From Thermomicrobiales bacterium (GTDB lineage: Bacteria; Chloroflexota; Chloroflexia; Thermomicrobiales; UBA6265): a stretch of DNA of 50,802 nucleotides. The stretch covers positions 1-50,802 of the forward strand of contig JAUJOZ010000025.1 in NCBI GenBank assembly GCA_030447415.1, in the 5' to 3' direction. Positions 8,968-17,871 of this stretch are shown piece after piece; position 1 is the stretch's first letter, and each line of letters opens with the position of its first letter. The translations under genes were made by a program, and so were the position numbers. The notes beneath the pieces were generated by a model. It did no database searches. It worked only from the letters and a program-made list of their open reading frames with translations, and was not told where the DNA came from.

Positions 8968-10152
8968 ATGGTCGACATCCAGAAGCACGAGCAGGGGCAG
9001 GAGCCACACGTCAACCCAATCAAGGCGCTGCTCAACGAGGGACAGAGCGTCTGGCTGGACGACATCAGCCGGCAGATGCTGCAGAGCGGCGATCTCCAGC
9101 GGCTGATTGAGGAGGTCGGCATCCGGGGCAACACGTCGAATCCGACGATCTTTGAGAAGGCGATCTCGGCCGGGAACGCCTACGATGAGGACGTGACCCG
9201 CCTGCTGCGCGAGGGACGCACCGCTCAGGAAATCTTCGAGGCCGTGGCCGTGCAGGACATCCAGGCCGCGTGCGACCTCTATCGCCCGATCTACGAGGAG
9301 AGCGCGGGGGGCGACGGCTTCGTGTCCCTGGAGGTCAGCCCCGGGGCGGCGCGCGATACGGAGTGGACGCTGCGCGAGGCGCGGCGCCTTTGGTCGTCCG
9401 TCGGTCGTCCCAACCTGATGATCAAGGTGCCGGGAACGACGGAGGGGGCGCCGGCGATCCGCGTGCTGCTGCGGGAGGGGATCAACGTCAACGTCACCCT
9501 CCTCTTCGCGATTCCCAGCCACCAGGCGGTGATGAACGCCTACGTCGAGGCGTTGGAGGAGCGGCATGCCGCCGGGGAGCCGGTCGACCGCATCGCCTCC
9601 GTCGCCTCATTCTTCGTCAGCCGGGTTGATACCCTGATCGACAAGTTGCTGGAAGCGAAGATCGCCGACACGAGCGACCCGGCTCAGCAGGAGCGCCTGC
9701 GCGGCCTCCTTGGCAAGGCGGCGGTCGCCAACGCGAAGCTGGCCTACGCCGCGTTCCAGGAGATCTTCGGCGGGGAGCGGTTCGCCGCCTTGCGGGCAGC
9801 GGGCGTTAAGGTCCAGCGCCCGCTCTGGGCGAGCACCTCGGCCAAGAATCCGGCCTACCGCGATGTCGTCTACGCCGAGCAACTGATCGGCCCTGACACG
9901 GTCGACACCATGCCGCGGGCCACGATCGACGCCTTCCTCGACCACGGACAGGTTCGGCGCACGGTGGACGTGGACATCGAGGCGGCGCGCCGGGTGATGC
10001 GCGACCTGGAGGAGGTCGGCATCGACATGGTGGCCGCCACCAAGCAACTGGAGGAGGAGGGGATCGCCTCCTTCGCCAAGTCGTATGACGCGCTGATCGC
10101 CGGTGTCGAGGCCAAGCGCGCACAAATGGCGGAGCTGGTGACGGCAAAGTAG
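8968..10152 (+). CDS. tal: Transaldolase
   Basis: 394 residues, ATG at 8968 after a strong GGAGGTG site. Transfers a dihydroxyacetone unit between sedoheptulose-7-phosphate and glyceraldehyde-3-phosphate. Seen: an N-terminal QSVWLDDISRQML then GNTSNPTIFEKAI, both typical of the long (Tal B/actinobacterial-type) class, and the Schiff-base Lys at 153 in NLMIKVPGT. SFFVSRVDTLIDKLL and LWASTSAKNPAY are also present. The length fits the class of about 370-390 residues rather than the 215-residue TalC type. Lies directly behind tkt and ends just before a strong hairpin. Confidence 0.95.
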   Translation: MVDIQKHEQGQEPHVNPIKALLNEGQSVWLDDISRQMLQSGDLQRLIEEVGIRGNTSNPTIFEKAISAGNAYDEDVTRLLREGRTAQEIFEAVAVQDIQAACDLYRPIYEESAGGDGFVSLEVSPGAARDTEWTLREARRLWSSVGRPNLMIKVPGTTEGAPAIRVLLREGINVNVTLLFAIPSHQAVMNAYVEALEERHAAGEPVDRIASVASFFVSRVDTLIDKLLEAKIADTSDPAQQERLRGLLGKAAVANAKLAYAAFQEIFGGERFAALRAAGVKVQRPLWASTSAKNPAYRDVVYAEQLIGPDTVDTMPRATIDAFLDHGQVRRTVDVDIEAARRVMRDLEEVGIDMVAATKQLEEEGIASFAKSYDALIAGVEAKRAQMAELVTAK

Positions 10153-10172
10153 CGTCCGAGAACATCACTGAG

Positions 10173-10209
10173 CGCACGTGGGCGCGGCCGGCGGCCGCGC
10201 CCACGTGCG
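10173..10209 (+). terminator. Perfect 17-bp hairpin behind tkt-tal
   Basis: CGCACGTGGGCGCGGCC (10173-10189) and its exact complement (10193-10209) flank a GGC loop, 20 bases after the tal stop. There is no real U-run, so it is either an atypical terminator or an mRNA 3'-end stabiliser. Confidence 0.6.
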
Positions 10210-10304
10210 TCGTTCGGGCCGTGGTGGTGATGCATTCGGCCGACACGTCGTCTGTGACGGCGCCCGTCCCAGGTCGGTCAACCGCAGGGCACTGGAGGGG
10301 CTTC

Positions 10305-11282
10305 ATGGGCGACGCGAGTGAGGCGCGGGTCACGCCGACCCGGGTTGCGGTGGTCGGCACGGGCAACGTCGGGGCCACCTATGCCTATGCCCTGGTGCTG
10401 AGCGGGCTGGCAACGGAGATCGTGCTGATCAACCGGAACCAGGCCGACGCCGAGGGCGAGGCGATGGACCTCAGCCATGCCGTCCCCCTTACCAATCCGA
10501 TGCGGATCTGGGCCGGGGACTACGCCGATTGCGCGGGGGCCGCCATCACTGTCCTCACGGCCGGGGCGCCGCAGGGGGAAGCCGAGAGCCGCCTGGACTT
10601 GGTGGAGCAGAACGACGCCATCTTCCGCGAGATCGTGCCGGAGGTCGTTCGCCACAACCCGAGCGGGATCCTGCTCGTCGCCACCAACCCGGTTGACGTG
10701 CTGACCTACGCGGCCGGCCGGCTGTCGGGGCTGCCGGCGAGCAAGGTGATCGGCTCCGGCACCATCCTCGATACCGCCCGCTTCCGCGCCCTGCTGGGCG
10801 AGCGCTTCGGCGTCGACCCCCGCAGCGTTCAAGCCGACATCGTCGGTGAGCACGGCGATAGCCAGGTGCCGGTCTGGAGCTTGGCGAGCGTTGCCGGCGT
10901 GCCCCTCCCGGCCTTCGCCGACGCGAATGCCGGCGGTCACGACCAGGCGGCGCTGGACGAGATCTTCCGCCGCACCCGGGACGCCGGCGCGGCGGTGGCG
11001 GAGCGCAAAGGTGCGACCTACTATGGGGTGGCGGCCGGACTGATGCGCGTTACCGAGGCGATCCTGCGTGACCAGCGCTCGGTCCTGAACGTCTCGAGCC
11101 TGATCGACGAAGGCATGGGATACGCCGGGGTCGACGACGTCTGCCTCAGCCTACCCTCGATCGTCGGCCGGCGCGGCATCGAACGGGTGCTGCGCCTGGA
11201 GTTGAGCCCGGAGGAGCGTGACGGGCTGCGGCGGTCGGCCGGGATCCTCAAGAAAACCGCCCAGCAACTGACGCTGGGATAG
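10305..11282 (+). CDS. ldh: L-lactate dehydrogenase
   Basis: 325 residues. The ATG at 10305 is preceded by GGAGGGG and fits the family start; an upstream in-frame GTG at 10221 would add 28 residues with no similarity. Reversibly reduces pyruvate with NADH. Seen: the Rossmann motif GTGNVGATYAYAL, the flexible loop TAGAPQGEAESRLDLV with Gln at the position that separates lactate (Gln) from malate (Arg) dehydrogenase, the binding Asn in ATNPVDV, SGTILDTARFR, and the catalytic His at 183 in GEHGDS. The specificity loop is slightly unusual (GEAES instead of KPGET), so malate dehydrogenase activity is not fully excluded. Confidence 0.88.
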   Translation: MGDASEARVTPTRVAVVGTGNVGATYAYALVLSGLATEIVLINRNQADAEGEAMDLSHAVPLTNPMRIWAGDYADCAGAAITVLTAGAPQGEAESRLDLVEQNDAIFREIVPEVVRHNPSGILLVATNPVDVLTYAAGRLSGLPASKVIGSGTILDTARFRALLGERFGVDPRSVQADIVGEHGDSQVPVWSLASVAGVPLPAFADANAGGHDQAALDEIFRRTRDAGAAVAERKGATYYGVAAGLMRVTEAILRDQRSVLNVSSLIDEGMGYAGVDDVCLSLPSIVGRRGIERVLRLELSPEERDGLRRSAGILKKTAQQLTLG

Positions 11283-11367
11283 CACCGGCATCGCGGGACC
11301 GCCCCGTCCCGTCTGGCTCCCGCGGTCGCGCCTGAATCACCCCAAAGCATGGTTGCTCCGCGCTCGA

Positions 11368-11982
11368 CTACCGCTCGTCGACAATGTCGTGCGCGCCGCT
11401 GCGAAGCCAGATGACGAGGGATTGCCTGGTTGGAGGCATTGGGCGTTCCCGGCCGTCACCGGCCCAGGTCATCAACCAATCGACCGGCACCCCTGGAACC
11501 CGCTTTTCCGGCAACCCTCTCCCGACCCGACAACCCTTCAGATCGTGAATGAATCTCCGGACGGCGGCGAGACGGCCCGCGTCCTGTGGAGGCGGGTGCC
11601 GATCCCAGGCGGCTCGGAAGCGCTCATTGGCCTCGAACGTCGGCGTGCCGGCCGGACGCCAACGCGGTGAGTCCTTCCTCGCCCGAGGAGCGCTTGGTTG
11701 TGCGCCCAGGCGCGACCTAGGCTCATGTCTGATCCAGATCGAATGCCAGATCGGGCACCAACGGGTCTCGATCTCGGCTGCGGTCCGGCAACGGCGAAGA
11801 AGCGGGCTGTTGGGGACCACCTCGAAGGTGTCGAGCGCGTGGAGGTCGGTAGCCCGGCGGATCCGAGCCGGGATGGTGGGTTGACCCGTGCGGTTGAGGC
11901 CGGCAATCACGGTGGGTCGCTCGCGCGTCGGGTGATCGCCGAGTCGTGGCGCATGGTGTGCGGCGCCCGAGGAGGATGTCAC
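11368..11982 (-). pseudogene. Degenerate AbrB-like antitoxin joined to RelE/ParE-like toxin remnant
   Basis: One open frame of 204 residues with two recognisable pieces. Residues 24-55 (TVIAGLNRTGQPTIPARIRR, ATDLHALDTFEVV) follow the SpoVT/AbrB swapped-hairpin antitoxin pattern (RGQxTIPxxIRRALxLxxGD). The C-terminal 90 residues (FEANERFRAAWDR, AAVRRFIHDLKGCRVG, PGVPVDWLMTWAGDGR, VIWLRSGAHDI) follow the RelE/ParE-like toxin pattern that often ends with a 'HxIWRRIGTHDIF' motif. In normal operons these are two genes. Here they are fused, and expected motif residues are changed (GQPTIP, LRSGAHD). Read as a decayed module. No initiation signal was identified. Confidence 0.4.
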
Positions 11983-12106
11983 ACGGGGCGACCCTATCTC
12001 AACCGAACGCTCAGGCCTTGCAGGATCAGGACGAACCCCGCCGGGCTCGGTAGACTACCGGGGACGGGCCACGATGCGGCCACGCATGGAGTGGGAGGCA
12101 GGAACG

Positions 12107-13858
12107 ATGAGCGAGCAGGCGCGGACGGCGGCGGCCCCTCCGGAGCCGGATGCTGTTCCCACGGAAGCGATCGGGACACAGTCTTTCACCCGGCTCGACG
12201 GGCAGGAGCCGACGGGGCCGCGCCACGTCGGCGTCGTCGGTCTGGCGGTGATGGGTGAGAACCTGGCGCTCAACATTGCCCGCAATGGCTTTCCGCTGGC
12301 CGTCTACAACCGGACCCCGGCTCGCACCCAGGCGTTCCTGGCGGAGAAGGCCGCCGGCACCGGCATCCACGGCGCGATGGAGGTCGCGGAATTCGTGCGC
12401 GCCCTCGCCCGGCCGCGCCGCATCCTCCTCATGGTCAAAGCGGGCGCCCCGGTCGATGACGTCGTGGCCGAGCTGGCGCCGTACCTCGAGACCGGCGACA
12501 TCGTGATCGACGGCGGCAACTCGTTCTTCCAGGACACCGAGCGCCGCTCACGTCAGCTGGCAGAGCAGGGTCTCAACTTCGTCGGGATGGGCATCTCCGG
12601 AGGCGAGGAGGGGGCGCTCAACGGACCGAGCCTGATGCCGGGCGGGCCGCCTGAGGCGTACGCCCATCTGGAGCCGATGCTGATCGCGATCTCGGCCAAG
12701 ACCGAGGCTGGGCCGTGCGTCACCCACGTCGGTCCGGGCGGCAGCGGCCACTACGTCAAGATGGTCCACAACGGCATCGAATACGGCGACATGCAATTGA
12801 TCGCCGAAACCTACGACATCATGCGCCGTGCCCTCGGCCTCAGCGCGCCGGAGATGGCGCAGATCTTCGCCCGCTGGAGCCGGGGAAAGCTGGCGTCGTA
12901 CCTGATCGAGGTCACCGCCGCGGTCCTGGGCTTCGTCGACCTCGACACCGGGCAGCCACTGGTTGACGTGATCCTCGACCAGGCGGAGCAGAAAGGAACC
13001 GGCCGCTGGACGAGCCAGAACGCGCTGGAGCTCGGAATCCCGGTACCGACGATTGACGCCGCCGTCCGCGCCCGCAACCTCTCGGCAATGAAGGCGAAGC
13101 GGGTGGCAGCGAGCAAGATCCTCCACGGCCCGAACGGCCACGCCGCGAAGGCGGCCGCCGAGCGCGCCGGTGAACTCGACAAGGACCGACTCGTTGCCGA
13201 CGTGGAGGACGCCCTCTTCTTTGCCAAGGTTTCGTCCTACGCGCAGGGCATGGCGCTGCTGCGCGCCGCCTCGGACACCTACGGGTACGGCCTGAATCTC
13301 GCCGAGATCGCCCGCATTTGGAAGGGTGGCTGCATTATCCGCGCGGCGCTGCTCGACCCGATCCGTGCCGCCTTCGCAGACCAGCCGGATCTCGACAACC
13401 TGCTCCTGGCGCCACACATCGCCGAGGTGATCAACGGCAGCATCGACGCCTGCCGGCGGACCGTGCGGGTCGCCCGCGCCCTCGGCATCCCGGTCCCCGC
13501 GCTCAGTGCCTCGCTCGACTACGTGGAGAGCTACCGCCAGGAGTTCCTGCCGGCCAACCTCATTCAGGCCCAGCGTGACTTCTTCGGTGCCCACACTTAC
13601 AAGCGAACCGATAGGGACGGCGTCTTCCACACCGTCTGGACCCCGTTTGGACCGCCGGAGGCCGTCGCCTCCACCCCGTCGGAACGGCAGCTCTGGGCCG
13701 AGGGTCACGGCGAGGGCGACCGGTCGCCCGACATGGGGGACGTGCCCGCGGGAGTCGAGGCGGCAAAGACGCCGCCCGAGCCCGACCCGGCGCTGCGAGC
13801 CGACCCTGACACCGAACGGGAGCGATCGCCCGAGGCGGTCAAGAAAGGCGAGTTCTGA
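12107..13858 (+). CDS. gnd: 6-phosphogluconate dehydrogenase (decarboxylating)
   Basis: 583 residues, ATG at 12107 after GGGAGG. Oxidises and decarboxylates 6-phosphogluconate to ribulose-5-phosphate. Seen: VGVVGLAVMGENLALNIARN (dinucleotide fold), the VYNRT loop, SGGEEGALNGPSLMPGG, the active-site helix HYVKMVHNGIEYGDMQLI, QKGTGRWTSQNALELGIPVP, and a family C-terminal end (AQRDFFGAHTYKR, FHTVW). This is the long (about 470 residue) GndA class, with an extra 45-residue Pro/Glu-rich N-terminus and a 70-residue charged C-terminal tail. The coenzyme is not decided. 192 bases upstream of zwf; part of the oxidative pentose phosphate cluster. Confidence 0.95.
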   Translation: MSEQARTAAAPPEPDAVPTEAIGTQSFTRLDGQEPTGPRHVGVVGLAVMGENLALNIARNGFPLAVYNRTPARTQAFLAEKAAGTGIHGAMEVAEFVRALARPRRILLMVKAGAPVDDVVAELAPYLETGDIVIDGGNSFFQDTERRSRQLAEQGLNFVGMGISGGEEGALNGPSLMPGGPPEAYAHLEPMLIAISAKTEAGPCVTHVGPGGSGHYVKMVHNGIEYGDMQLIAETYDIMRRALGLSAPEMAQIFARWSRGKLASYLIEVTAAVLGFVDLDTGQPLVDVILDQAEQKGTGRWTSQNALELGIPVPTIDAAVRARNLSAMKAKRVAASKILHGPNGHAAKAAAERAGELDKDRLVADVEDALFFAKVSSYAQGMALLRAASDTYGYGLNLAEIARIWKGGCIIRAALLDPIRAAFADQPDLDNLLLAPHIAEVINGSIDACRRTVRVARALGIPVPALSASLDYVESYRQEFLPANLIQAQRDFFGAHTYKRTDRDGVFHTVWTPFGPPEAVASTPSERQLWAEGHGEGDRSPDMGDVPAGVEAAKTPPEPDPALRADPDTERERSPEAVKKGEF

Positions 13859-13876
13859 CAGAATCGGTCGTGGCTA

Positions 13877-13998
13877 GTCGGTGGTCGGTCGTTGGCAGGA
13901 CCGGATCGTAGCTCTCCGCACCGCTCGCTTCCGGCGCGCGCTCGATCAACCGAGACGCGACCACCTAAACTGGTTGTTGGCGACTGCCGACCACCGAC
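13877..13998. repeat. Inverted repeat in the gnd-zwf gap
   Basis: GTCGGTGGTCGG (13877-13888) recurs as its exact complement (13987-13998), within a patch rich in similar GGTCGGTCGTTGG words. It may form a loose hairpin between gnd and zwf. Confidence 0.35.
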
Positions 13999-14050
13999 GT
14001 TCCCGACGACCAACTGACGCGCCCATAGCCAGGCCCCAGATAGGACCCCG

Positions 14051-15721
14051 ATGACCGACCTCGACACCGTCCGTCGCGCCCCGTCCCCGCCCGCGACGAC
14101 CGACGCCAACGGGCGCGGCCCGACCCAGGAGTTCGCGCTGCCCCCACTCGACGGCGGCGAGCCGGACCAGGACGGGTTGGCCAACCCGCTGCGCGCGGGG
14201 CTGCAACTCGACCGCGTGCCCACCCCGTGCGTGATGGTCATCTTCGGCGTCTCGGGTGACCTCACCGGCCGCAAACTGATGCCGTCGCTCTATGATCTGG
14301 CCGTTGGCCATCCACTGCCGGAGGGGTTCTCGATCGTCGGGGTCTCGCACCGCGACTGGAGCGACGACCAGTTCCGCGCCGAGATGCGCGAGTCCGTCGT
14401 CGGCGCGGCCCGCACGCCGGTGACGGACGAGGGGTGGGAACTGTTCGCCCGCGGTCTCTCCTACGTGCGGGGCGATTTCAACGACCCGCGGACCTACGCC
14501 ACCCTGCGCGAGCGCTTGGACGCGGTTGATCGGGAGCGCCGGGCCGGGGGCAATCGCCTCTTCTACCTGGCGACCTCGCCCAGCTTCTACGTCCCGATCA
14601 TTCAGCATCTCGGCGCCTGCGGCATCGCCCAGCGCCAGGACCTCTACGCCGACCCGAACGAGAGTTGGCACCGGGTCGTGATCGAAAAACCCTTCGGCCA
14701 CGATCTGCCCAGCGCCCGCGCTTTAATCGGGGAGGTGGCCGCCGTCTTCTCAGAGCGGCAGATCTACCGGATCGATCACTACCTGGGCAAGGAGACGGTC
14801 CAGAACGTCCTCGCCTTCCGCTTCGCCAACATCCTCTTCGAGCCGGTCTGGAACCGGCAGTACGTCGATCACGTCCAGATCACCGCGGCCGAGGCGATCG
14901 GGGTCGAGGGGCGCGGCGGCTACTACGAGGGTGCCGGCGCGCTGAAGGACATGGTCCAAAGCCATATGCTCCAGCTCCTGACCATGGTCGCGATGGAGCC
15001 ACCCGCCTTCTTCAACGGCAACGCCGTGCGTGACGAGAAGGTCAAGCTCCTTCGCTCCGTCGTGGCACCGCGAGGGGCCGACGTGGTCACGCGCACGGTG
15101 CGGGGGCAGTACGGTCCGGGCTTCGTCGGCGGCCGACCCGTGCCGTCCTACCGGGAGGAGCGGGGGGTCAACCCCGAGAGCCGGACCGAAACCTACGCCG
15201 CGCTCAAGCTGGAGATCGACAACTGGCGGTGGGGCGGGGTTCCGTTCTACCTGCGGACCGGCAAGGCGCTGCCGCGCCGCGTCACCGAGATCGCCATCGA
15301 GTTCAAGCGGGTTCCGCACCTGATGTTTCAGGGGGCCGGCGAGCAGGAGCTCAGTCCTAACCTGCTGACCCTGCGGATCCAGCCGGACGAGGGGATCGCG
15401 CTCCGCTTCGCGGCCAAGGTGCCAGGCGCGAAGACGCGGCTGCGCACGGTGCGGATGGACTTCCTCTATGGCGCGTCGTTCGGCGAGGCGGGACCCGACG
15501 CCTACGAGCGCCTCCTCCTCGACGCGATGCTGGGTGACCCGACCCTCTTCGCCCGTCGGGACGAAGTGGAAACCGCCTGGGCCCTGATGCAGCCGCTCCT
15601 GGACGTCTGGGGAGCGCCCGACTCGCCGGTCCCCCTCCACGTCTACGAGGCCGGCTCCTGGGGTCCGGACGAGGCCGACGCCTTGATCGAGCGCGACGGC
15701 CGGACCTGGCGCCGGCCGTAA
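14051..15721 (+). CDS. zwf: Glucose-6-phosphate 1-dehydrogenase
   Basis: 556 residues, ATG at 14051. Oxidises glucose-6-phosphate to 6-phosphogluconolactone with NADP+ (or NAD+). Seen: the coenzyme motif FGVSGDLTGRKLMPSLYDL (about 64-82), VIEKPFGHDL, and the active-site signature RIDHYLGKETVQN at 240-252 with the catalytic His/Asp region and Lys 247. FYLRTGKALPRR and a C-terminal DAMLGDPTLFARRDEVETAW are also present. An N-terminal extension of about 55 Pro/Asp-rich residues precedes the usual start, as in the neighbouring gnd. The next gene codes its activator OpcA, 93 bases downstream. Confidence 0.95.
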   Translation: MTDLDTVRRAPSPPATTDANGRGPTQEFALPPLDGGEPDQDGLANPLRAGLQLDRVPTPCVMVIFGVSGDLTGRKLMPSLYDLAVGHPLPEGFSIVGVSHRDWSDDQFRAEMRESVVGAARTPVTDEGWELFARGLSYVRGDFNDPRTYATLRERLDAVDRERRAGGNRLFYLATSPSFYVPIIQHLGACGIAQRQDLYADPNESWHRVVIEKPFGHDLPSARALIGEVAAVFSERQIYRIDHYLGKETVQNVLAFRFANILFEPVWNRQYVDHVQITAAEAIGVEGRGGYYEGAGALKDMVQSHMLQLLTMVAMEPPAFFNGNAVRDEKVKLLRSVVAPRGADVVTRTVRGQYGPGFVGGRPVPSYREERGVNPESRTETYAALKLEIDNWRWGGVPFYLRTGKALPRRVTEIAIEFKRVPHLMFQGAGEQELSPNLLTLRIQPDEGIALRFAAKVPGAKTRLRTVRMDFLYGASFGEAGPDAYERLLLDAMLGDPTLFARRDEVETAWALMQPLLDVWGAPDSPVPLHVYEAGSWGPDEADALIERDGRTWRRP

Positions 15722-15814
15722 CGGAGTGCGGGGGACGGGGTTGTGCGGGGCGGGGACGACGATCTCCTCGTCCGCCCCCCGCGCCTGATACCCCGGACCC
15801 GGAGGAGGAGGCGG

Positions 15815-17083
15815 ATGGCGGCACCGAGATTGGGGTCGGGAACCCCGCGCGGGCAGGCGGCGCGGCCGTTGCCCGGGGCTTCGCGGCACGCCCATGTCCT
15901 CGACGCGGCGGCGGTGCACGAGGAACTGGATCGGCTCTGGGCTCAGGTCGGCGACGCACCGGGGCGCGCTCCGGTACCGACGAACGACCAAGCGGCAGAG
16001 CTGGGGTCCACGGACGGCATGTTGGTCCGGGCGAACACGTTCAACCTGATCGCCGTCGCCCGCTCGCGCGACCACGCCGAGCGCCTGTCGGACATCATTG
16101 CCAACCTGGGCGAACTCTACCCGTCGCGCACCCTTATCCTGATCGCGAGCCCAGGGTCCGGGACGGCGCCGGGGTTGGGCTTGGACGTCCAGGTCCAACT
16201 GCTCGAGCAGGCGGCGGCCAAAGGGCGGCCGGCGGTCCGCTTCGAGTGCGTCACCGTTGCCGCGGATGCCGGAGCGACGAGCCACCTGGCCAGCGTCACC
16301 TCCCCCCTTTTGATCGCCGAGCTGCCCGATGTTCTCTGGTGGCCGGGTGATGTTCCGACCGGCGACCCGCTCTTCGGCGAGTTGACCGAGGTGGTGGACC
16401 GGCTGATCGTCGACACCGCCATCCAGCGCGACCCGGCGGCCAGCCTGCGCTTCCTGACGTCGGTAATGGCGGCCGATCGGTGCCCGGGCCTGAGCGATTT
16501 CGCCTGGGCCCGCCTGACACCATGGCGGCACCTGGTCGCCCAATTCTTTGACAACCTGCCGGCGCGGCAGTGCCTTGCCGCCGTGGAGGACGTGCGCATC
16601 GTCTACGGATCCCAGAACCCGGACGGCAGCTCTGGCCTGAGCGCGGCGGTGCTGATGGCGGGGTGGCTGGCGACGCGCCTCGGCTGGCAGCCGACGGGCG
16701 AGATGACACTCGGGCGCCAGGGCTGGCAGTTAGCCCTCCGCGGTCAAGGCGACCGCGGGCATCAGCGGATTGACGTCACCCTGCGCCGGACCCACGATGC
16801 CAGCCTGGGATGCGCGCTCGTCGGGGTGCGGCTCCTCGCCCGCGGCGAAGCGCCCGGCTCCTTCGCCGTCGAACGGATGACGCCGAGCGGCCTGATGACG
16901 GCAAGCGAGTCACCGACGATGCCCCACGTCAGCCGAACGGTCTACGCCCAGCTTCCGGACGACATCACACTGCTCGGCGAAGAGCTCCAGGCCTTCGACC
17001 GCGACCGGATCTACGAGGAGGCGCTCGCCTTCGCGGCCGCGATCCTGCCCGAGGGTGCGAGCCAGGAAGCGACGCGGCCATGA
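15815..17083 (+). CDS. opcA: OpcA, glucose-6-phosphate dehydrogenase assembly protein
   Basis: 422 residues. The ATG at 15815 follows GGAGGAGGAGG; earlier in-frame starts give an Arg-rich stretch with no similarity. OpcA proteins of cyanobacteria and actinobacteria promote assembly and redox activation of Zwf. Seen: TFNLIAVARSRDHAERLS, YPSRTLILIASPG, VTSPLLIAELPDVLWWPGD (the most conserved core), FLTSVMAADRCPGLSDFAW and a C-terminal GLMTASESPTMPHVSR. Sits directly between zwf and pgl; its stop overlaps the pgl start. OpcA in a chloroflexotal-looking genome agrees with an actinobacterial-style pathway. Confidence 0.88.
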   Translation: MAAPRLGSGTPRGQAARPLPGASRHAHVLDAAAVHEELDRLWAQVGDAPGRAPVPTNDQAAELGSTDGMLVRANTFNLIAVARSRDHAERLSDIIANLGELYPSRTLILIASPGSGTAPGLGLDVQVQLLEQAAAKGRPAVRFECVTVAADAGATSHLASVTSPLLIAELPDVLWWPGDVPTGDPLFGELTEVVDRLIVDTAIQRDPAASLRFLTSVMAADRCPGLSDFAWARLTPWRHLVAQFFDNLPARQCLAAVEDVRIVYGSQNPDGSSGLSAAVLMAGWLATRLGWQPTGEMTLGRQGWQLALRGQGDRGHQRIDVTLRRTHDASLGCALVGVRLLARGEAPGSFAVERMTPSGLMTASESPTMPHVSRTVYAQLPDDITLLGEELQAFDRDRIYEEALAFAAAILPEGASQEATRP

Positions 17084-17871
17084 TCTCCGACCCCGGAGCC
17101 ACCGCTCCCCTCGACTACGGACCGCGCGGCACCGTCCACGTTTTCGCCGACGCCGAGGCATTGGCGGTGGCCGCGGCCGAGACATTCGTCCGCGTCACGG
17201 GCGACGCCATCGCGGCTCGCGACGGGGCCGCCGTCGCCCTTTCGGGCGGCTCGACACCGCGGCGGATGGGTGAGCTGCTCGCCGAAGCGCCCTTCCGCGA
17301 CCGGGTCGCGTGGGACCGGCTGGAGGTGTTCTGGGGGGACGAGCGCTGGGTACTGGAGACGAGCCCGGAGAGCAACGCCGGGGTGGCCCGGCGTACCTTT
17401 CTCGATCGCGTCCCGATCCCACCCGACCAGATCCACCCCATGCCGACGGTCGGCCTCGAGGCGGACGAGGCGGCGGCCGCGTACGCGGAGACTTTGCGGA
17501 CGCTCCTTGGGGGGACGAACGGGATGCCGCGATTCGACCTGATCCTGCTCGGGATGGGCGACGACGGCCACACCGCGTCGCTCTTTCCTGGCACGGCGGC
17601 GATCCGGGAGCGGACCGCGCTCGTCGTCGCCCACCACGTGCCGAAGCTTGGCGCTCTACGCCTCACGATGACGCCGGCGGTACTCAACGCCGGGCGCGAG
17701 GTCGTCTTCCTGGTGAGCGGCGCCGCCAAGGCCGAGCGGCTGGCCGAGGTGCTCGAAGGGCCCGAGCGACCGGACGAGTTGCCGGCGCAGGTGGTTCGAC
17801 CCGCCGAGGGTCGCCTCACCTGGCTGGTTGACCGGGACGCCGCGGCGCGGCTGTCGCTGGTGACCGAGTGA
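17080..17871 (+). CDS. pgl: 6-phosphogluconolactonase
   Basis: 263 residues, ATG at 17080 overlapping the opcA stop as ATGA, which shows translational coupling. Hydrolyses 6-phosphogluconolactone to 6-phosphogluconate. Seen: the sugar-phosphate binding loop ALSGGSTPRRMGELLAE, the WDRLEVFWGDERWV strand-turn, SNAGVARRTFLDRV, and the DevB-type signature LLGMGDDGHTASLFPGT with the catalytic His. Length is normal for the DevB class. Product of zwf, substrate maker for gnd. Confidence 0.93.
   Translation: MISDPGATAPLDYGPRGTVHVFADAEALAVAAAETFVRVTGDAIAARDGAAVALSGGSTPRRMGELLAEAPFRDRVAWDRLEVFWGDERWVLETSPESNAGVARRTFLDRVPIPPDQIHPMPTVGLEADEAAAAYAETLRTLLGGTNGMPRFDLILLGMGDDGHTASLFPGTAAIRERTALVVAHHVPKLGALRLTMTPAVLNAGREVVFLVSGAAKAERLAEVLEGPERPDELPAQVVRPAEGRLTWLVDRDAAARLSLVTE

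Noticed and set aside
10173..10209. Perfect hairpin as an insertion sequence end or att site
   Set aside because: It is a single compact palindrome right after an operon end, with no partner copy or transposase nearby. A terminator fits better.
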